DNA from: JAFAQB01 sp045808425
GTDB taxonomy: Archaea > Thermoproteota > Nitrososphaeria > Nitrososphaerales > Nitrososphaeraceae
DNA length: 17,438 bases
Assembly (NCBI GenBank): GCA_045808425.1
Contig: JBJMFM010000007.1
Location: forward strand, 1-17,438
Direction: 5' to 3'
Shown in pieces: positions 6,930 to 14,757 of this stretch. Numbering within the stretch: the first letter of the stretch is position 1; every line of letters begins with the position of its first letter. The notes beneath the pieces were generated by a model. That model was not told the origin of the DNA. It did no database searches and was given only the letters and a program-made list of their open reading frames with translations. The position numbers were made by a program, and so were the translations under genes.

Positions 6930-7627
6930 ACATCATTAGGGAAGATTATACCACTTACATAGTAGTACAAGCTGCCTAGCATGTTAACGTCAAAAGCAGA
7001 CTAGCCTTTATAAAATGTTTTAGTCTAATGCATTGCTAAATAATTTGTGTTAAATTTTGATTTTTGTTATAGAACTCTATCTTTAGTTTTGAATTGACAA
7101 TCAGATTCATGATACTCTCTAACAAGATAATTATAATTCAGAACAAGTTGCATTTGGGCATACAACTTCGAATATACCTGTTAGGATGCAATGTATTTGT
7201 GAGGACTATATCTAATATTATCATTATTTATGAACTAGAAGGATTAAAGTGTATTTGCTATCAAGGCACTGACCGTGTTTGGACTATATAAAATGTGGAA
7301 TATATTCTCACACTTGCAGTTTGACAAACCATTAATACCACAACCGTTTAGTGCATATAGACTATGGAATGATAATAATGGTTGTACATGATAATAATGA
7401 ATTACTAGATAATAGTGATAAGATTTGCTACTTGTAAGCGACAGAGGATTATATCTAACACTATTAATAAAGAATCACAGAATGAAAAATATAGATTTTT
7501 TCCAACTGAGAGCAAGGTCTTAATTTAAGTTTTGAATTGTGATGGTCAAGGTGCACTTAAATATTAAGATACATCTATAAACTGAATGGAATTACGCGTG
7601 GTAAAAAAAATTGGGGTATTAATGTAG
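6930..7627. other. Gene-poor intergenic region (about 700 bp)
   Basis: AT-rich, with no convincing protein gene. The one longer plus-strand ORF (7094-7291) has low-complexity, Ile-rich content and looks like chance. A 12-nt direct repeat, ATGATAATAATG, occurs at 7369-7380 and 7388-7399. The last part must contain the phaC promoter; candidates are cttaaatatt at 7556-7565 and ctataaactg at about 7574-7583. Confidence 0.4.
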
Positions 7628-8752
7628 ATGATAAAAGGGACGTTGCTGTCTAATAGTGATCAAAAAACTACAGGAGAGAAAATAATAGAACAAAAAGAAC
7701 CATTAGTTGATAAAATGGTAAAGGAGTTCGAAGAAAATTCACGTAAACTAGAGAAGATGAGATCCTTACTTTATACTGCCGGAGATGTTGAAGTTGGCAG
7801 TACACCTTATGAAGTAATATATGAAACTAGGACATACAAACTTGCACACTATTATCCATTGGTCAGTAAGCTCGCAAAAACGCCAGTTTTACTGGTTTAT
7901 GCATTGATCAATAAATCATACATCTTGGACTTACAGCCAGATAAAAGCTGGGTCCGTAATTTATTAAGGCAGGGTTTTGACGTTTACCTTATTGATTGGA
8001 AAACTCCAACGAATATTGACAAATTCACTTCCTTTGATGACTTTATAAATTGTTATATGGATGATTGCGTAGAAACTGTAAGAAAGAAAAACTATGTAGA
8101 CAAGATAACTTTGCATGGTTATTGTATGGGTGCTACAATGTCTGTAATTTATACAAGTCTATATCAAGAAAAAATTAGGAATCTTGCAACAATAGCACCT
8201 GTAATTGATGCAACTAAGGACACGACTGTACTAGGTAACTTTTGTAAGCATATTAATATAGATAAAATATTTGATTCTGTTGGTAATTTACCCCCTGAGC
8301 AACTTTACGCATGCTATGCTGCACTGAAGCCATTTAAGCAAGGAGTAAACAAATACTTCAATTTAGCTGAGAATATTGATAATGATCAATTCGTACAGAA
8401 TTTTCTTAGGATAGAGAAATGGCTTTACGATACGCCGCCCATCGCTGGCGAAACGATCAGACAATGGATTAAAGATATTTATCAGAATAATCTTCTGATA
8501 AGAAATGAAATGAAGATAGGCAACGATATTATCGATCTATCAAAGATTAAAATCCCACTACTTAATATAGTTGCTGAAGAAGATCACCTTGTATCATCGG
8601 AGTGCAGCGTTCCTTTAAATGATGCAGTATCAAGTACCGATAAAAGATTAATGCGCTTTCATACTGGCCACGTGGGTCTAATTGCTAGCACCTACTCTCA
8701 AAATAATGTTCTACCAAAGGTAGGGCAATGGCTTAGATCACGATCACAATAG
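7628..8752 (+). CDS. phaC: Class III-like polyhydroxyalkanoate synthase PhaC
   Basis: PhaC polymerises hydroxyacyl-CoA into storage polyester at granule surfaces. The 374-aa protein is an alpha/beta hydrolase with a Cys nucleophile in the lipase-like box G-Y-C-M-G (Cys166). The catalytic Asp is in E-E-D-H-L-V (Asp319) and the catalytic His in T-G-H-V-G-L (His348). The PhaC hallmark D-V-Y-L-I-D-W-K-T-P lies before the box. Length and spacing match class III enzymes, which normally work with a PhaE partner. No PhaE gene is seen here, but a convergent AbrB-domain protein with a helical N-terminus is the next gene. The ATG at 7628 is the first in frame after a stop; Met30 or Met44 are possible internal starts, because the first 40 residues are polar and weakly typical. 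Confidence 0.93.
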   Translation: MIKGTLLSNSDQKTTGEKIIEQKEPLVDKMVKEFEENSRKLEKMRSLLYTAGDVEVGSTPYEVIYETRTYKLAHYYPLVSKLAKTPVLLVYALINKSYILDLQPDKSWVRNLLRQGFDVYLIDWKTPTNIDKFTSFDDFINCYMDDCVETVRKKNYVDKITLHGYCMGATMSVIYTSLYQEKIRNLATIAPVIDATKDTTVLGNFCKHINIDKIFDSVGNLPPEQLYACYAALKPFKQGVNKYFNLAENIDNDQFVQNFLRIEKWLYDTPPIAGETIRQWIKDIYQNNLLIRNEMKIGNDIIDLSKIKIPLLNIVAEEDHLVSSECSVPLNDAVSSTDKRLMRFHTGHVGLIASTYSQNNVLPKVGQWLRSRSQ

Positions 8753-8882
8753 CAAGGAATTATTACAAATTCTTGTACAATCGTATCTCATATTTAGAAT
8801 ATATCGTTTAGAAATAGACACGGCATCAATTTGAGCAAAAATGGCGTACCTTGAGGATAATACCCCATATACTATCCAAAAG

Positions 8883-9194
8883 CTACTTACCTGGAAGATC
8901 TCTTCTCTTTCTATCAATAGGTATTAATACCACCTGTACTAAGTCACCCTCTTCAATATTTAGCGCTTGTCGTTCGGCTTCAGGAATAGAAATTCTACCT
9001 CCGCTCTGGACAGTTGTTTTAAACATTGCATTGTAGTATGTAAGTCCTTGAAGCATGGAGAAAAAGTTCTCTAAAGTGTGTTGTTGAATGAACGAAAATT
9101 GTTTTATGAAGTCCCGTTGAGCTTCACTCCCTTTTTCTAATGCCTTTCTAAAAGCAGTTTCTAGATCTTCTTTTTTATCGCTTTTATCACTCAT
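8883..9194 (-). CDS. AbrB/SpoVT-type protein with phasin-like helical N-terminus
   Basis: Residues about 8-58 form one or two long amphipathic helices (LETAFRKALEKGSEAQRDF, then QQHTLENFFSMLQGL), much like phasins or PhaE-type granule proteins. Residues about 64-94 are an AbrB/MazE-type swapped-hairpin DNA-binding domain (G-G-R-I-S-I-P-E-A-E-R-Q-A-L-N-I-E-E-G-D). The gene is convergent with phaC, with 130 bp between the stops. AbrB-like regulators called PhaR are linked to PHA genes in haloarchaea, so a granule-bound regulator of PHA synthesis is a reasonable inference; neither DNA nor granule binding is shown here. A TATA-like tract at 9216-9226 sits about 27 nt before the ATG, which indicates a leaderless message. 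Confidence 0.85.
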   Translation of the reverse strand: MSDKSDKKEDLETAFRKALEKGSEAQRDFIKQFSFIQQHTLENFFSMLQGLTYYNAMFKTTVQSGGRISIPEAERQALNIEEGDLVQVVLIPIDRKRRDLPGK

Positions 9195-9215
9195 TTAAGT
9201 GGGTCTTGTACTATC

Positions 9216-9226
9216 ATTTATTTAAC
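9216..9226 (-). promoter_or_regulatory. TATA-like element of the AbrB-domain gene
   Basis: The minus-strand reading is close to GTTAAATAAAT, centred about 27 nt upstream of the ATG at 9194. The spacing fits a leaderless archaeal promoter. Confidence 0.45.
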
Positions 9227-9246
9227 GTTAATGCCAATCATAGCAT

Positions 9247-10080
9247 CTAAACTCTATGCTGTTCATCAAAAAATCTTAAAATAGTTTGATTAAACATTAT
9301 TGGTTTTTCAACAAACGGAATGTGACCACAATCTTTTATCACAACAAGATCACTATATGGAATCATGGTATATTCTTTAGAATATTGCAATGGTATCATG
9401 TTGTCATTGTCGCCCCACAGTAGTAATGTTGGAGCTAGGATTTTTGATAATCTGTCCTGAAGCTTTGGTGAATCTCTTATTCCTAGCAAAGTAGACATGA
9501 ACGCATATTTCGCATTAGGTAGTCTCATTCTATTTATAAAATCCCTAACACTATCTTCTGTAACAACGCTGGGATCAAATGCCATATCCATAAACGCCCT
9601 AAGTGCATTTTCATATGTCGGGTATAACGCAGCCATGATGTATTGATCGAGTGCGCTGGTTGAAGACCGCATTGCACCTGCAGGCGCAGCTAAAACTAAT
9701 TTCTCTACTCTGTTATTGAATCTGATAGCGAATTCTGTTGCTAAATACCCTCCAAATGAAGAACCAACTATAATTGGGCGATCGATCTGAAGATCTTTTA
9801 ATAGTCCTTGGAAGAAGTCTATAAAAAAGTCCATGGTATATTCTACTGTAGGTTTATCGCTGTACCCAAACCCAATAATATCAGGCACTATTACTCTAAA
9901 GTATTTAGATAAAGTTGGCGCTACAAGTAACCATCTCTCAGCTGAAGCTCCGATCCCATGCAAAAGAACCAAAAATTTATAATTATCTGATTTATGAGTC
10001 ACATTGTCATAATCAAGGTATCTTATACCATAACCGTTGGTATATATCATCTTCTGCCTAATAGATTGCTCGAGGAACAA
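9247..10080 (-). CDS. Alpha/beta hydrolase
   Basis: This is a single-domain alpha/beta hydrolase of 277 aa. It has an oxyanion-hole H-G at residues 41-42 (L-L-H-G-I-G-A-S), the nucleophile elbow V-G-S-S-F-G-G (Ser108), a catalytic Asp in G-D-N-D-N-M-I-P (Asp226) and a catalytic His in C-G-H-I-P-F (His253). All triad residues are present, so it should be active. The substrate cannot be read from sequence. Its place beside phaC and the AbrB gene makes a role in lipid or PHA turnover possible, but esterase, lactonase or C-C hydrolase roles fit as well. The listed start is a TTG at 10078-10080, supported by an A/T element at 10108-10119. An ATG at 10048-10050 is the alternative and would shorten the protein by ten residues. 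Confidence 0.88.
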   Translation of the reverse strand: MFLEQSIRQKMIYTNGYGIRYLDYDNVTHKSDNYKFLVLLHGIGASAERWLLVAPTLSKYFRVIVPDIIGFGYSDKPTVEYTMDFFIDFFQGLLKDLQIDRPIIVGSSFGGYLATEFAIRFNNRVEKLVLAAPAGAMRSSTSALDQYIMAALYPTYENALRAFMDMAFDPSVVTEDSVRDFINRMRLPNAKYAFMSTLLGIRDSPKLQDRLSKILAPTLLLWGDNDNMIPLQYSKEYTMIPYSDLVVIKDCGHIPFVEKPIMFNQTILRFFDEQHRV

Positions 10081-10332
10081 ATCCGCTACGCCTATAGTAG
10101 TATCTCATTTTAATTTAATGTGTACTATTTAAGATTTAAATAAAAAAATCTATACCTTGCGATAATAATATGGAAATTGAAGTCTCAATTCTCAAGGTTT
10201 AGTCTCCTTTGCACATGCACGTATTACATCAGAGTCGTAAAGCTGTTCTTCTCTTGCTTTCTTTATTTGCAATAAAAACAAGCAATAACTAGCAATATTT
10301 TTTGGATTGTTTGAAGCATCATTTTTGTTCTG

Positions 10333-10346
10333 TATATATAATATAT
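10333..10346 (+). promoter_or_regulatory. TATA tract of the 10371 gene
   Basis: TATATATAATATAT ends 25 nt before the TTG at 10371. This spacing supports a leaderless transcript starting at that TTG. Confidence 0.45.
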
Positions 10347-10370
10347 GGTAACACAATAATAAATGATACA

Positions 10371-10736
10371 TTGAAGGAAATAAAAGGTATTTCCATTTTT
10401 CTTCCCGAAAAGGAAATACCCGTGGGCCAAGACATACATGGTACAATAAGCATCAACTATCCAGGAAGATTTGATAGTATAGTAATTAATTCACAGATAG
10501 AAAATTCAAACGACAGCTTTAAGTTTACTTCTCTGAACGAAAAAAGAATTAACCATCCTTATGGGAGACTTTCTGTATTGAAAGACGATATTGGAATGAC
10601 AAGGACTTTAAAATTTATTGCTAATACAACACATATTCCGCCACATGGGTACTCGAATGTTAAATTCCGTGTAGCAATAATACAGGAACACAAAGAGATT
10701 TCCCACGATGTGAGTTATATAAAAATATTCAAATAA
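10371..10736 (+). CDS. Hypothetical small beta-rich protein, possibly arrestin-like fold
   Basis: A TTG-started reading frame of about 121 aa. The frame is open back to a TTG at 10302, but those 23 extra residues are poor in protein-like content and lie upstream of the TATA tract, so the later TTG is preferred. The protein alternates hydrophobic and polar residues in many short strands (G-I-S-I-F-L-P, G-T-I-S-I-N-Y, S-I-V-I-N-S-Q-I-E-N-S, R-L-S-V-L-K). It ends in F-R-V-A-I-I-Q-E-H-K-E-I-S. The pattern suggests a beta-sandwich of the arrestin or immunoglobulin type; I have no family match. There is no signal peptide or membrane segment. It stands alone, convergent with the cupredoxin gene (76 bp between stops). 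Confidence 0.65.
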   Translation: MKEIKGISIFLPEKEIPVGQDIHGTISINYPGRFDSIVINSQIENSNDSFKFTSLNEKRINHPYGRLSVLKDDIGMTRTLKFIANTTHIPPHGYSNVKFRVAIIQEHKEISHDVSYIKIFK

Positions 10737-10812
10737 TTGCTTTATGCGTAGCCTCTGACATAAATATGCCAGTTGCATAGCAGGTGCAATATCAAGACCA
10801 GTTCTTAATGAT

Positions 10813-11293
10813 CTAAAACTTTTCCTTTACAATTTTCACTACAGCCTGCATCCAGGGATGTGGTTCACAATGGTAATGATATTCTCCTTCAGCTGTAAAT
10901 GTAAACTCATATGATTGTTGGGGTGGAATCAATCCAGTTTTAGCAATCGAGTTAAATGGACCACTGACTTTATCCTTATAGTCTGTATCCGATGTAACAG
11001 AGTGAGCAACTGAATCCGAGTTTTTCCATACAACTTTGTTTGATGCAGCTAATGCGCCATCAGCTTCTTTTGGGATAAAGTTTTTTGTCTGGGTAGGAGA
11101 AGATGAACCTGGTTCAATTACAACATTGGTAGTCTGAGGTGGATTTAATACTTCTGCTGGAACTTGAGGTTTTGCATTCGCTTGTGGGACATACACAAAC
11201 TGATAGTATCCTAAACTAACAGATACTGCAACTATGAATGTGATAATGCTAATACCTGCAGCATGGTTTTCCAGAACTTAGTCCTCCTCCCAT
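10813..11293 (-). CDS. Membrane-anchored cupredoxin, apparent one-base frameshift near the N-terminus
   Basis: Small blue-copper electron carrier. The C-terminal domain has the type 1 copper ligands: His in V-A-H-S-V, and Cys, His and Met in Y-H-C-E-P-H-P-W-M-Q. The frame holding this domain is open up to 11277 and encodes an N-terminal membrane segment (A-G-I-S-I-I-T-F-I-V-A-V-S-V-S-L-G-Y-Y-Q), but it has no normal start codon; the first GTG in frame (11196) lies after the anchor. An ATG at 11291-11293 in another frame encodes MGGGLSSGKP and is preceded by a TATA element at 11316-11323, exactly 26 nt away. Skipping one base at 11263 joins the two frames into a continuous protein (about 159 aa). 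It is downstream of the cytochrome b gene on the same strand and probably accepts electrons from that complex. Confidence 0.85.
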
Positions 11294-11315
11294 TTATCTT
11301 TAATTTAATTTTTCA

Positions 11316-11323
11316 CATATAAA
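11316..11323 (-). promoter_or_regulatory. TATA-like element of the cupredoxin gene
   Basis: The minus strand reads TTTATATG, centred 26 nt before the ATG at 11293. This supports that ATG as a leaderless start and gives the cupredoxin its own promoter downstream of cytochrome b. Confidence 0.5.
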
Positions 11324-11426
11324 GTTTATTTGTTACCAAAATGCGTTTCAAGCCTGAAAGTCATATCAATGTAATATAGCATATTATTATCATCATATTA
11401 CAGTGGACTGGGCTTTATGATAGCTG

Positions 11427-13037
11427 TCATGTTTCTGCATCCTTTATTGTAGAGGATACATTGTCTATATTCTTAGCTTTTGTTTCATTCATCGATGATC
11501 CCCTACTTTCAGGTCTTTGCTGAGATGCTTGGCTTGGAGATTGGCCTCCCGTAGCCTTTTGCACAGGTGGAGGTGATAACGGTCTCTCAGCAGTTGACGG
11601 TGCTACAGGTGTGGGTTTTGGAGGAAGTGGAGAGGGTTTTGCAGTTGTTGGGGGAATTGCAGGTCTTGGGGCAGGTGGTGGTGCCTTTGCCATTGTTCTA
11701 CCGTGCCTATAAATATGAAACATACCGGCAAACACTAATAATATGATACCAACTATAAACAGTGACAAGTTCTTCATACCATTAAGTACAGCATAGTATG
11801 CTGAAATATTCAAATAAACTTGAAAGGCCAACAATGCCACAAATATTATATAAATCCATTTTTGTGGCAGATTTATCGAACTCTTGCCACTTGGCTTCTT
11901 TGGTTTGAGTTTTGCGTTTGCTTCTGCATTCTTGGCAAGCTTTATCATCATATAAGTAAATCCAAAGGAAAGCGGCACAAGGAGTAACATTACAAGATAG
12001 AAGAATATTGGGTCGATTACAAGTCTTTCTAGCAAGGCTTTTTTAATGTCAGGGTCAATGTAAAATCCCCAATAAGTAGTAACCATAATTTGCGCAATGC
12101 TTGTTATACCTATTGCCGTAATTATTGGTCTGTCCTTCCACGAAAATTTCTTGTACCTATCAACAAAAGGTATTACTAATAATGCAAATATGAAAAGTCC
12201 GGGCCATGCGACACCTGTTACAAATTTATCAAACATAGTTCTCAAGAATGCGTAAAGTCCGGTCAGATACCATTCAGGCACTGTGATACCTGGCGGCGTT
12301 GCAGGATCAAATCTTGTTCCAAGATCCACTGGAAACACCCCACCAGTTAACAAAATAGCGCCTGAAATTGCCATGACCATAGGTACATCAAATACGAGGA
12401 ATCGTGGAAAGTGAACAACCATTAATCCTAACAAAAAGATCGGAAGAAAGAATACATGGAAAGCATAGAACCTTAAGACAAAATCATGAAAGCCACCTCC
12501 AAAGAATGCATCCCGCATCTGCGGACCCAGAATAGGTATCGAGTTAGTCAAAGAAGCTGCAATAGAAATAGCCAGCTCTGCGCGTTCACTAAAGATTATA
12601 TCATATCCTGTAAATGCCTCTAGAATTGTCAGTACACCTAGAAGAATTCCAGTAACCCAAAGAATTTCATTTCTGATCTTGTATCTGCCACTAAAATATT
12701 GATAGTACATGTGGAGTAGAGCCACCATTACCATCGCATTTGATGCATGGTAGTGGATATTACGAATATGAAATCCGTATGGAATTACATCATTTATAGT
12801 CTGAACGCTTTTCCATGCTCTATCTAGTTCTGGTTCATAAAAAAGCATTAACAACGCACCAGTAATACCTAAAATAATGAATAGAACGAAGGTAATCATA
12901 CCAAGGAAGCCAAGGGGACTGACAAATCTGCCAGGGAAAGTAAATTTTAAACCCATAAAGATAGTACGCTCTACTCCGGCGTAAATCCATCTGAGAAATC
13001 TTACAAGGCTGTTTTCACTTTCTAAGGAAACGACCAT
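11427..13037 (-). CDS. Cytochrome b (b6-type N-terminal plus C-terminal domains) with a proline-rich tail
   Basis: Membrane core of a bc1/b6f-like quinol-oxidising complex. The first four-helix bundle binds two b hemes. Ligand pairs are His95 and His109 (helix B, H-Y-H-A-S-N...L-L-H) and His194 and His209 (helix D, Y-A-F-H...V-V-H-F). The second pair is 15 residues apart, as in cytochrome b6, rather than 14 as in bc1. The Qo-site motif P-E-W-Y is at 254-257, in the domain equivalent to subunit IV, here fused in one chain. Further membrane segments follow, then about 88 residues (449-536) rich in Pro, Ser, Ala and Lys that look disordered. The total of 536 aa is long for the family because of this tail. 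The ATG at 13037 overlaps the end of the Rieske gene by 23 nt, so the two are translationally linked. Confidence 0.95.
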   Translation of the reverse strand: MVVSLESENSLVRFLRWIYAGVERTIFMGLKFTFPGRFVSPLGFLGMITFVLFIILGITGALLMLFYEPELDRAWKSVQTINDVIPYGFHIRNIHYHASNAMVMVALLHMYYQYFSGRYKIRNEILWVTGILLGVLTILEAFTGYDIIFSERAELAISIAASLTNSIPILGPQMRDAFFGGGFHDFVLRFYAFHVFFLPIFLLGLMVVHFPRFLVFDVPMVMAISGAILLTGGVFPVDLGTRFDPATPPGITVPEWYLTGLYAFLRTMFDKFVTGVAWPGLFIFALLVIPFVDRYKKFSWKDRPIITAIGITSIAQIMVTTYWGFYIDPDIKKALLERLVIDPIFFYLVMLLLVPLSFGFTYMMIKLAKNAEANAKLKPKKPSGKSSINLPQKWIYIIFVALLAFQVYLNISAYYAVLNGMKNLSLFIVGIILLVFAGMFHIYRHGRTMAKAPPPAPRPAIPPTTAKPSPLPPKPTPVAPSTAERPLSPPPVQKATGGQSPSQASQQRPESRGSSMNETKAKNIDNVSSTIKDAET

Positions 13038-13629
13038 ATCCCACTATCCCATTCCCGTTTGGACTCCAGTTTGGAGGCTTTATCCATATATTTCCATCGT
13101 TATCTTTCTCTAGATCTAGTCTTGCGAGCACATTAGAGGGAGGAGCCTGTAATGATGCCGGTCCAGCGAATGCTTCACCTGTAAGAGGGTCATACATGCT
13201 ACCATGGCATGGACATTCGCCTCTTTTTCTGCCTGGATCAGGCCAATACTTCCATAGACACCAAAGATGCAGGCACACCATGCTATACATTCGAAAGGCT
13301 GATATATCATTTTTGCTTCCCCCCAATTCCTCTGGTAATCTTATAAATTGCCATATTCTAAAGGATTCTTTATCTAAAGCTATATCACCAGTTTTTGGAT
13401 AAATAACTGATTCTGAGCTATTAACTCGAAATGTATTAACATTAGCTTGTGTACCATTGGGCAGCTCTACTTTAGCTCTTGCAGAGACATTACCTGCTGG
13501 ATTGGGCAGGAATTTACCCCAATCTACAAATGGTACAAAAGTCATAACAGTACCTGCAGCTGCCATTAGCTTCAAAAAGTCACGCCGCGATACCTTACCT
13601 CCACGATTGGGAGGGGTTTGCTGCGTCAT
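13015..13629 (-). CDS. Rieske iron-sulfur protein of the cytochrome b complex, Tat-exported
   Basis: This subunit carries electrons from quinol to the copper or cytochrome carrier on the outer face of the membrane. A twin-arginine signal (S-R-R-D-F-L-K at residues 14-20, followed by a hydrophobic segment to about 35) directs Tat export or anchoring. The 2Fe-2S cluster ligands are in C-L-H-L-W-C (Cys119, His121, Cys124) and C-P-C-H-G-S (Cys139, Cys141, His142). Cys124 and Cys141 are the likely disulfide pair. The Gly usual before the second Cys of the first motif is Trp here. Length is 204 aa. It is the first gene of the Rieske-cytochrome b unit; the ATG at 13627-13629 lies close to a TATA-like element embedded in a long palindrome. 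Confidence 0.95.
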   Translation of the reverse strand: MTQQTPPNRGGKVSRRDFLKLMAAAGTVMTFVPFVDWGKFLPNPAGNVSARAKVELPNGTQANVNTFRVNSSESVIYPKTGDIALDKESFRIWQFIRLPEELGGSKNDISAFRMYSMVCLHLWCLWKYWPDPGRKRGECPCHGSMYDPLTGEAFAGPASLQAPPSNVLARLDLEKDNDGNIWIKPPNWSPNGNGIVGYGRFLRK

Positions 13630-13632
13630 AAT

Positions 13633-13674
13633 AAAAAGACAGGGTTAGAAGATATCTATAAACCTTGTCTTTTT
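13633..13674. promoter_or_regulatory. 42-nt near-palindrome over the Rieske-cytochrome b promoter
   Basis: AAAAAGACAGGGTT (13633-13646) is mirrored by AACCTTGTCTTTTT (13661-13674), with one G/T mismatch in 14, and the exact centre is GATATC (13651-13656). In total 18 of 21 opposing positions pair or wobble. It starts 3 nt upstream of the Rieske ATG and covers the TATA-like TTTATAGA at 13655-13662, so it should act as operator DNA at or across the transcription start, or as an RNA hairpin if transcribed from further upstream. Confidence 0.65.
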
Positions 13675-13776
13675 TAAATTGTCTTGTATCTCTTCCGGTT
13701 GCGTTTGAATGTAAAGAACTCTCTACATAACTTCAAACTATATTATAACTAAGAACATTGATTTTTAATTCATGAG

Positions 13777-14757
13777 CTACTTTGATAAACGAATTCTTGC
13801 AATCCCATTTAATATATGAATATATTTAATTGTTGGATTAATAGCGGTACTAGGTAGTTTTACCAACATTTTATACTTCCTTGATCCATTTGCTATAATC
13901 CGTATGTTTCCCGTGTCTGGTTCATAATTAGCATGTATATCAGATGAATTAGACACACCACGAATGTCGGCAATGATCTCGTAGAAGTCCGGACCTTCTA
14001 TAACCTCTGGCGCAACCTGAGGAGCAGCATCTTCTATACGTGGTCTTTCTTTTTGAAGTACTCGATTTTTCTTGACAGATGAGAGACTTATTCTATACTG
14101 CGATGCTAAAAGTTTCCAGACGTAGCCAGTTGCCATACCGATCACGAATCCGCCAATGTGAGCTAGATAAGCCACCCCGCCTCCTGAAGGTCCCATTAGT
14201 GCAAAGATAATCTGTAAAATGAACCAGAATGGTATAAATGCCAAAGCAGGTATACGGACTGTAGTAATAAAAAAAGCCATTATTACCGTGAAAATTTTCG
14301 CTCTAGGGAACATCACTAAATATGCACCCAAGACTCCAGAAATAGCTCCTGATGCACCTACTGCTGGTACGACTCCAGTTCCAGTATTGACCGCATACAC
14401 GCTATGAACGAGGCTGGCCACTATCCCCCAACTAATATAAATCAACAAATATTTGACGCGACCAAATCTATCCTCAATATTGTCTCCGAATACAAATAAG
14501 AAAACCATATTTCCGGCTATATGGGCTATGCCGCCATGTATAAACATCGAGGTTACAGCTGACATCAAGTCGCCTGCTAGAAAGAGCCTTGGAATAACAC
14601 CATAAGTTGAAAAAATCTCCGTTACTACTTGCTCGTTAGTAAAAAACGAACTCACCATTATCTCCCAGATGAAAATTATAATGTTAATTGCAATTAGACT
14701 ATAATTTACATATGGTCTGCCATGAATACGTTCTGTGTCATCATGGATAGGAAACAT
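13777..14757 (-). CDS. Rhomboid intramembrane protease with C-terminal Hsp20-like domain
   Basis: Rhomboids are serine proteases that cut within membranes. Six or so hydrophobic segments occupy residues about 15-215. The catalytic Ser136 is in G-A-S-G-A-I-S-G and the catalytic His200 in L-A-H-I-G-G-F; the helix-2 motif H-G-G-I-A-H-I-A-G-N-M is at 74-84. All key residues are present, so it should be active. After a basic linker (about 220-245), residues 257-326 form a separate soluble domain resembling alpha-crystallin/Hsp20: D-F-Y-E-I-I-A-D-I-R-G-V-S, then G-N-I-R-I-I-A, then L-V-K-L-P-S and an ending N-G-I-A-R-I-R-L-S-K. The extra domain may bind unfolded substrates or partners; this is an inference. 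A TATA-like tract lies about 30 nt upstream of the ATG. It appears to be a single-gene unit. Confidence 0.9.
   Translation of the reverse strand: MFPIHDDTERIHGRPYVNYSLIAINIIIFIWEIMVSSFFTNEQVVTEIFSTYGVIPRLFLAGDLMSAVTSMFIHGGIAHIAGNMVFLFVFGDNIEDRFGRVKYLLIYISWGIVASLVHSVYAVNTGTGVVPAVGASGAISGVLGAYLVMFPRAKIFTVIMAFFITTVRIPALAFIPFWFILQIIFALMGPSGGGVAYLAHIGGFVIGMATGYVWKLLASQYRISLSSVKKNRVLQKERPRIEDAAPQVAPEVIEGPDFYEIIADIRGVSNSSDIHANYEPDTGNIRIIANGSRKYKMLVKLPSTAINPTIKYIHILNGIARIRLSK

Noticed and set aside
7094..7291. Plus-strand 65-aa Ile-rich ORF
   Set aside because: Low-complexity, AT-driven composition with no clear start signal or domain; likely chance in a gene-poor region.
7369..7399. Two copies of ATGATAATAATG as start of a repeat array or CRISPR
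   Set aside because: Only two short, low-complexity copies 19 nt apart; no regular spacers.
9239..9258. CATAG/CTATG inverted repeat as a terminator
   Set aside because: Only 5 bp with a 10-nt loop, without a T-run in the expected place; it overlaps the end of the hydrolase gene.
10192..10446. Minus-strand 84-aa ORF ending KKAREEQLYDSDVI...
   Set aside because: Its first half is antisense to the N-terminus and promoter of the 10371 gene and is low-quality sequence (many Y, L, H). Only the last 30 residues look protein-like; a decayed gene end is possible but not supported.
13116..13310. Minus-strand 64-aa ORF inside the Rieske gene
   Set aside because: Alternate frame of the Rieske coding sequence; no independent evidence.
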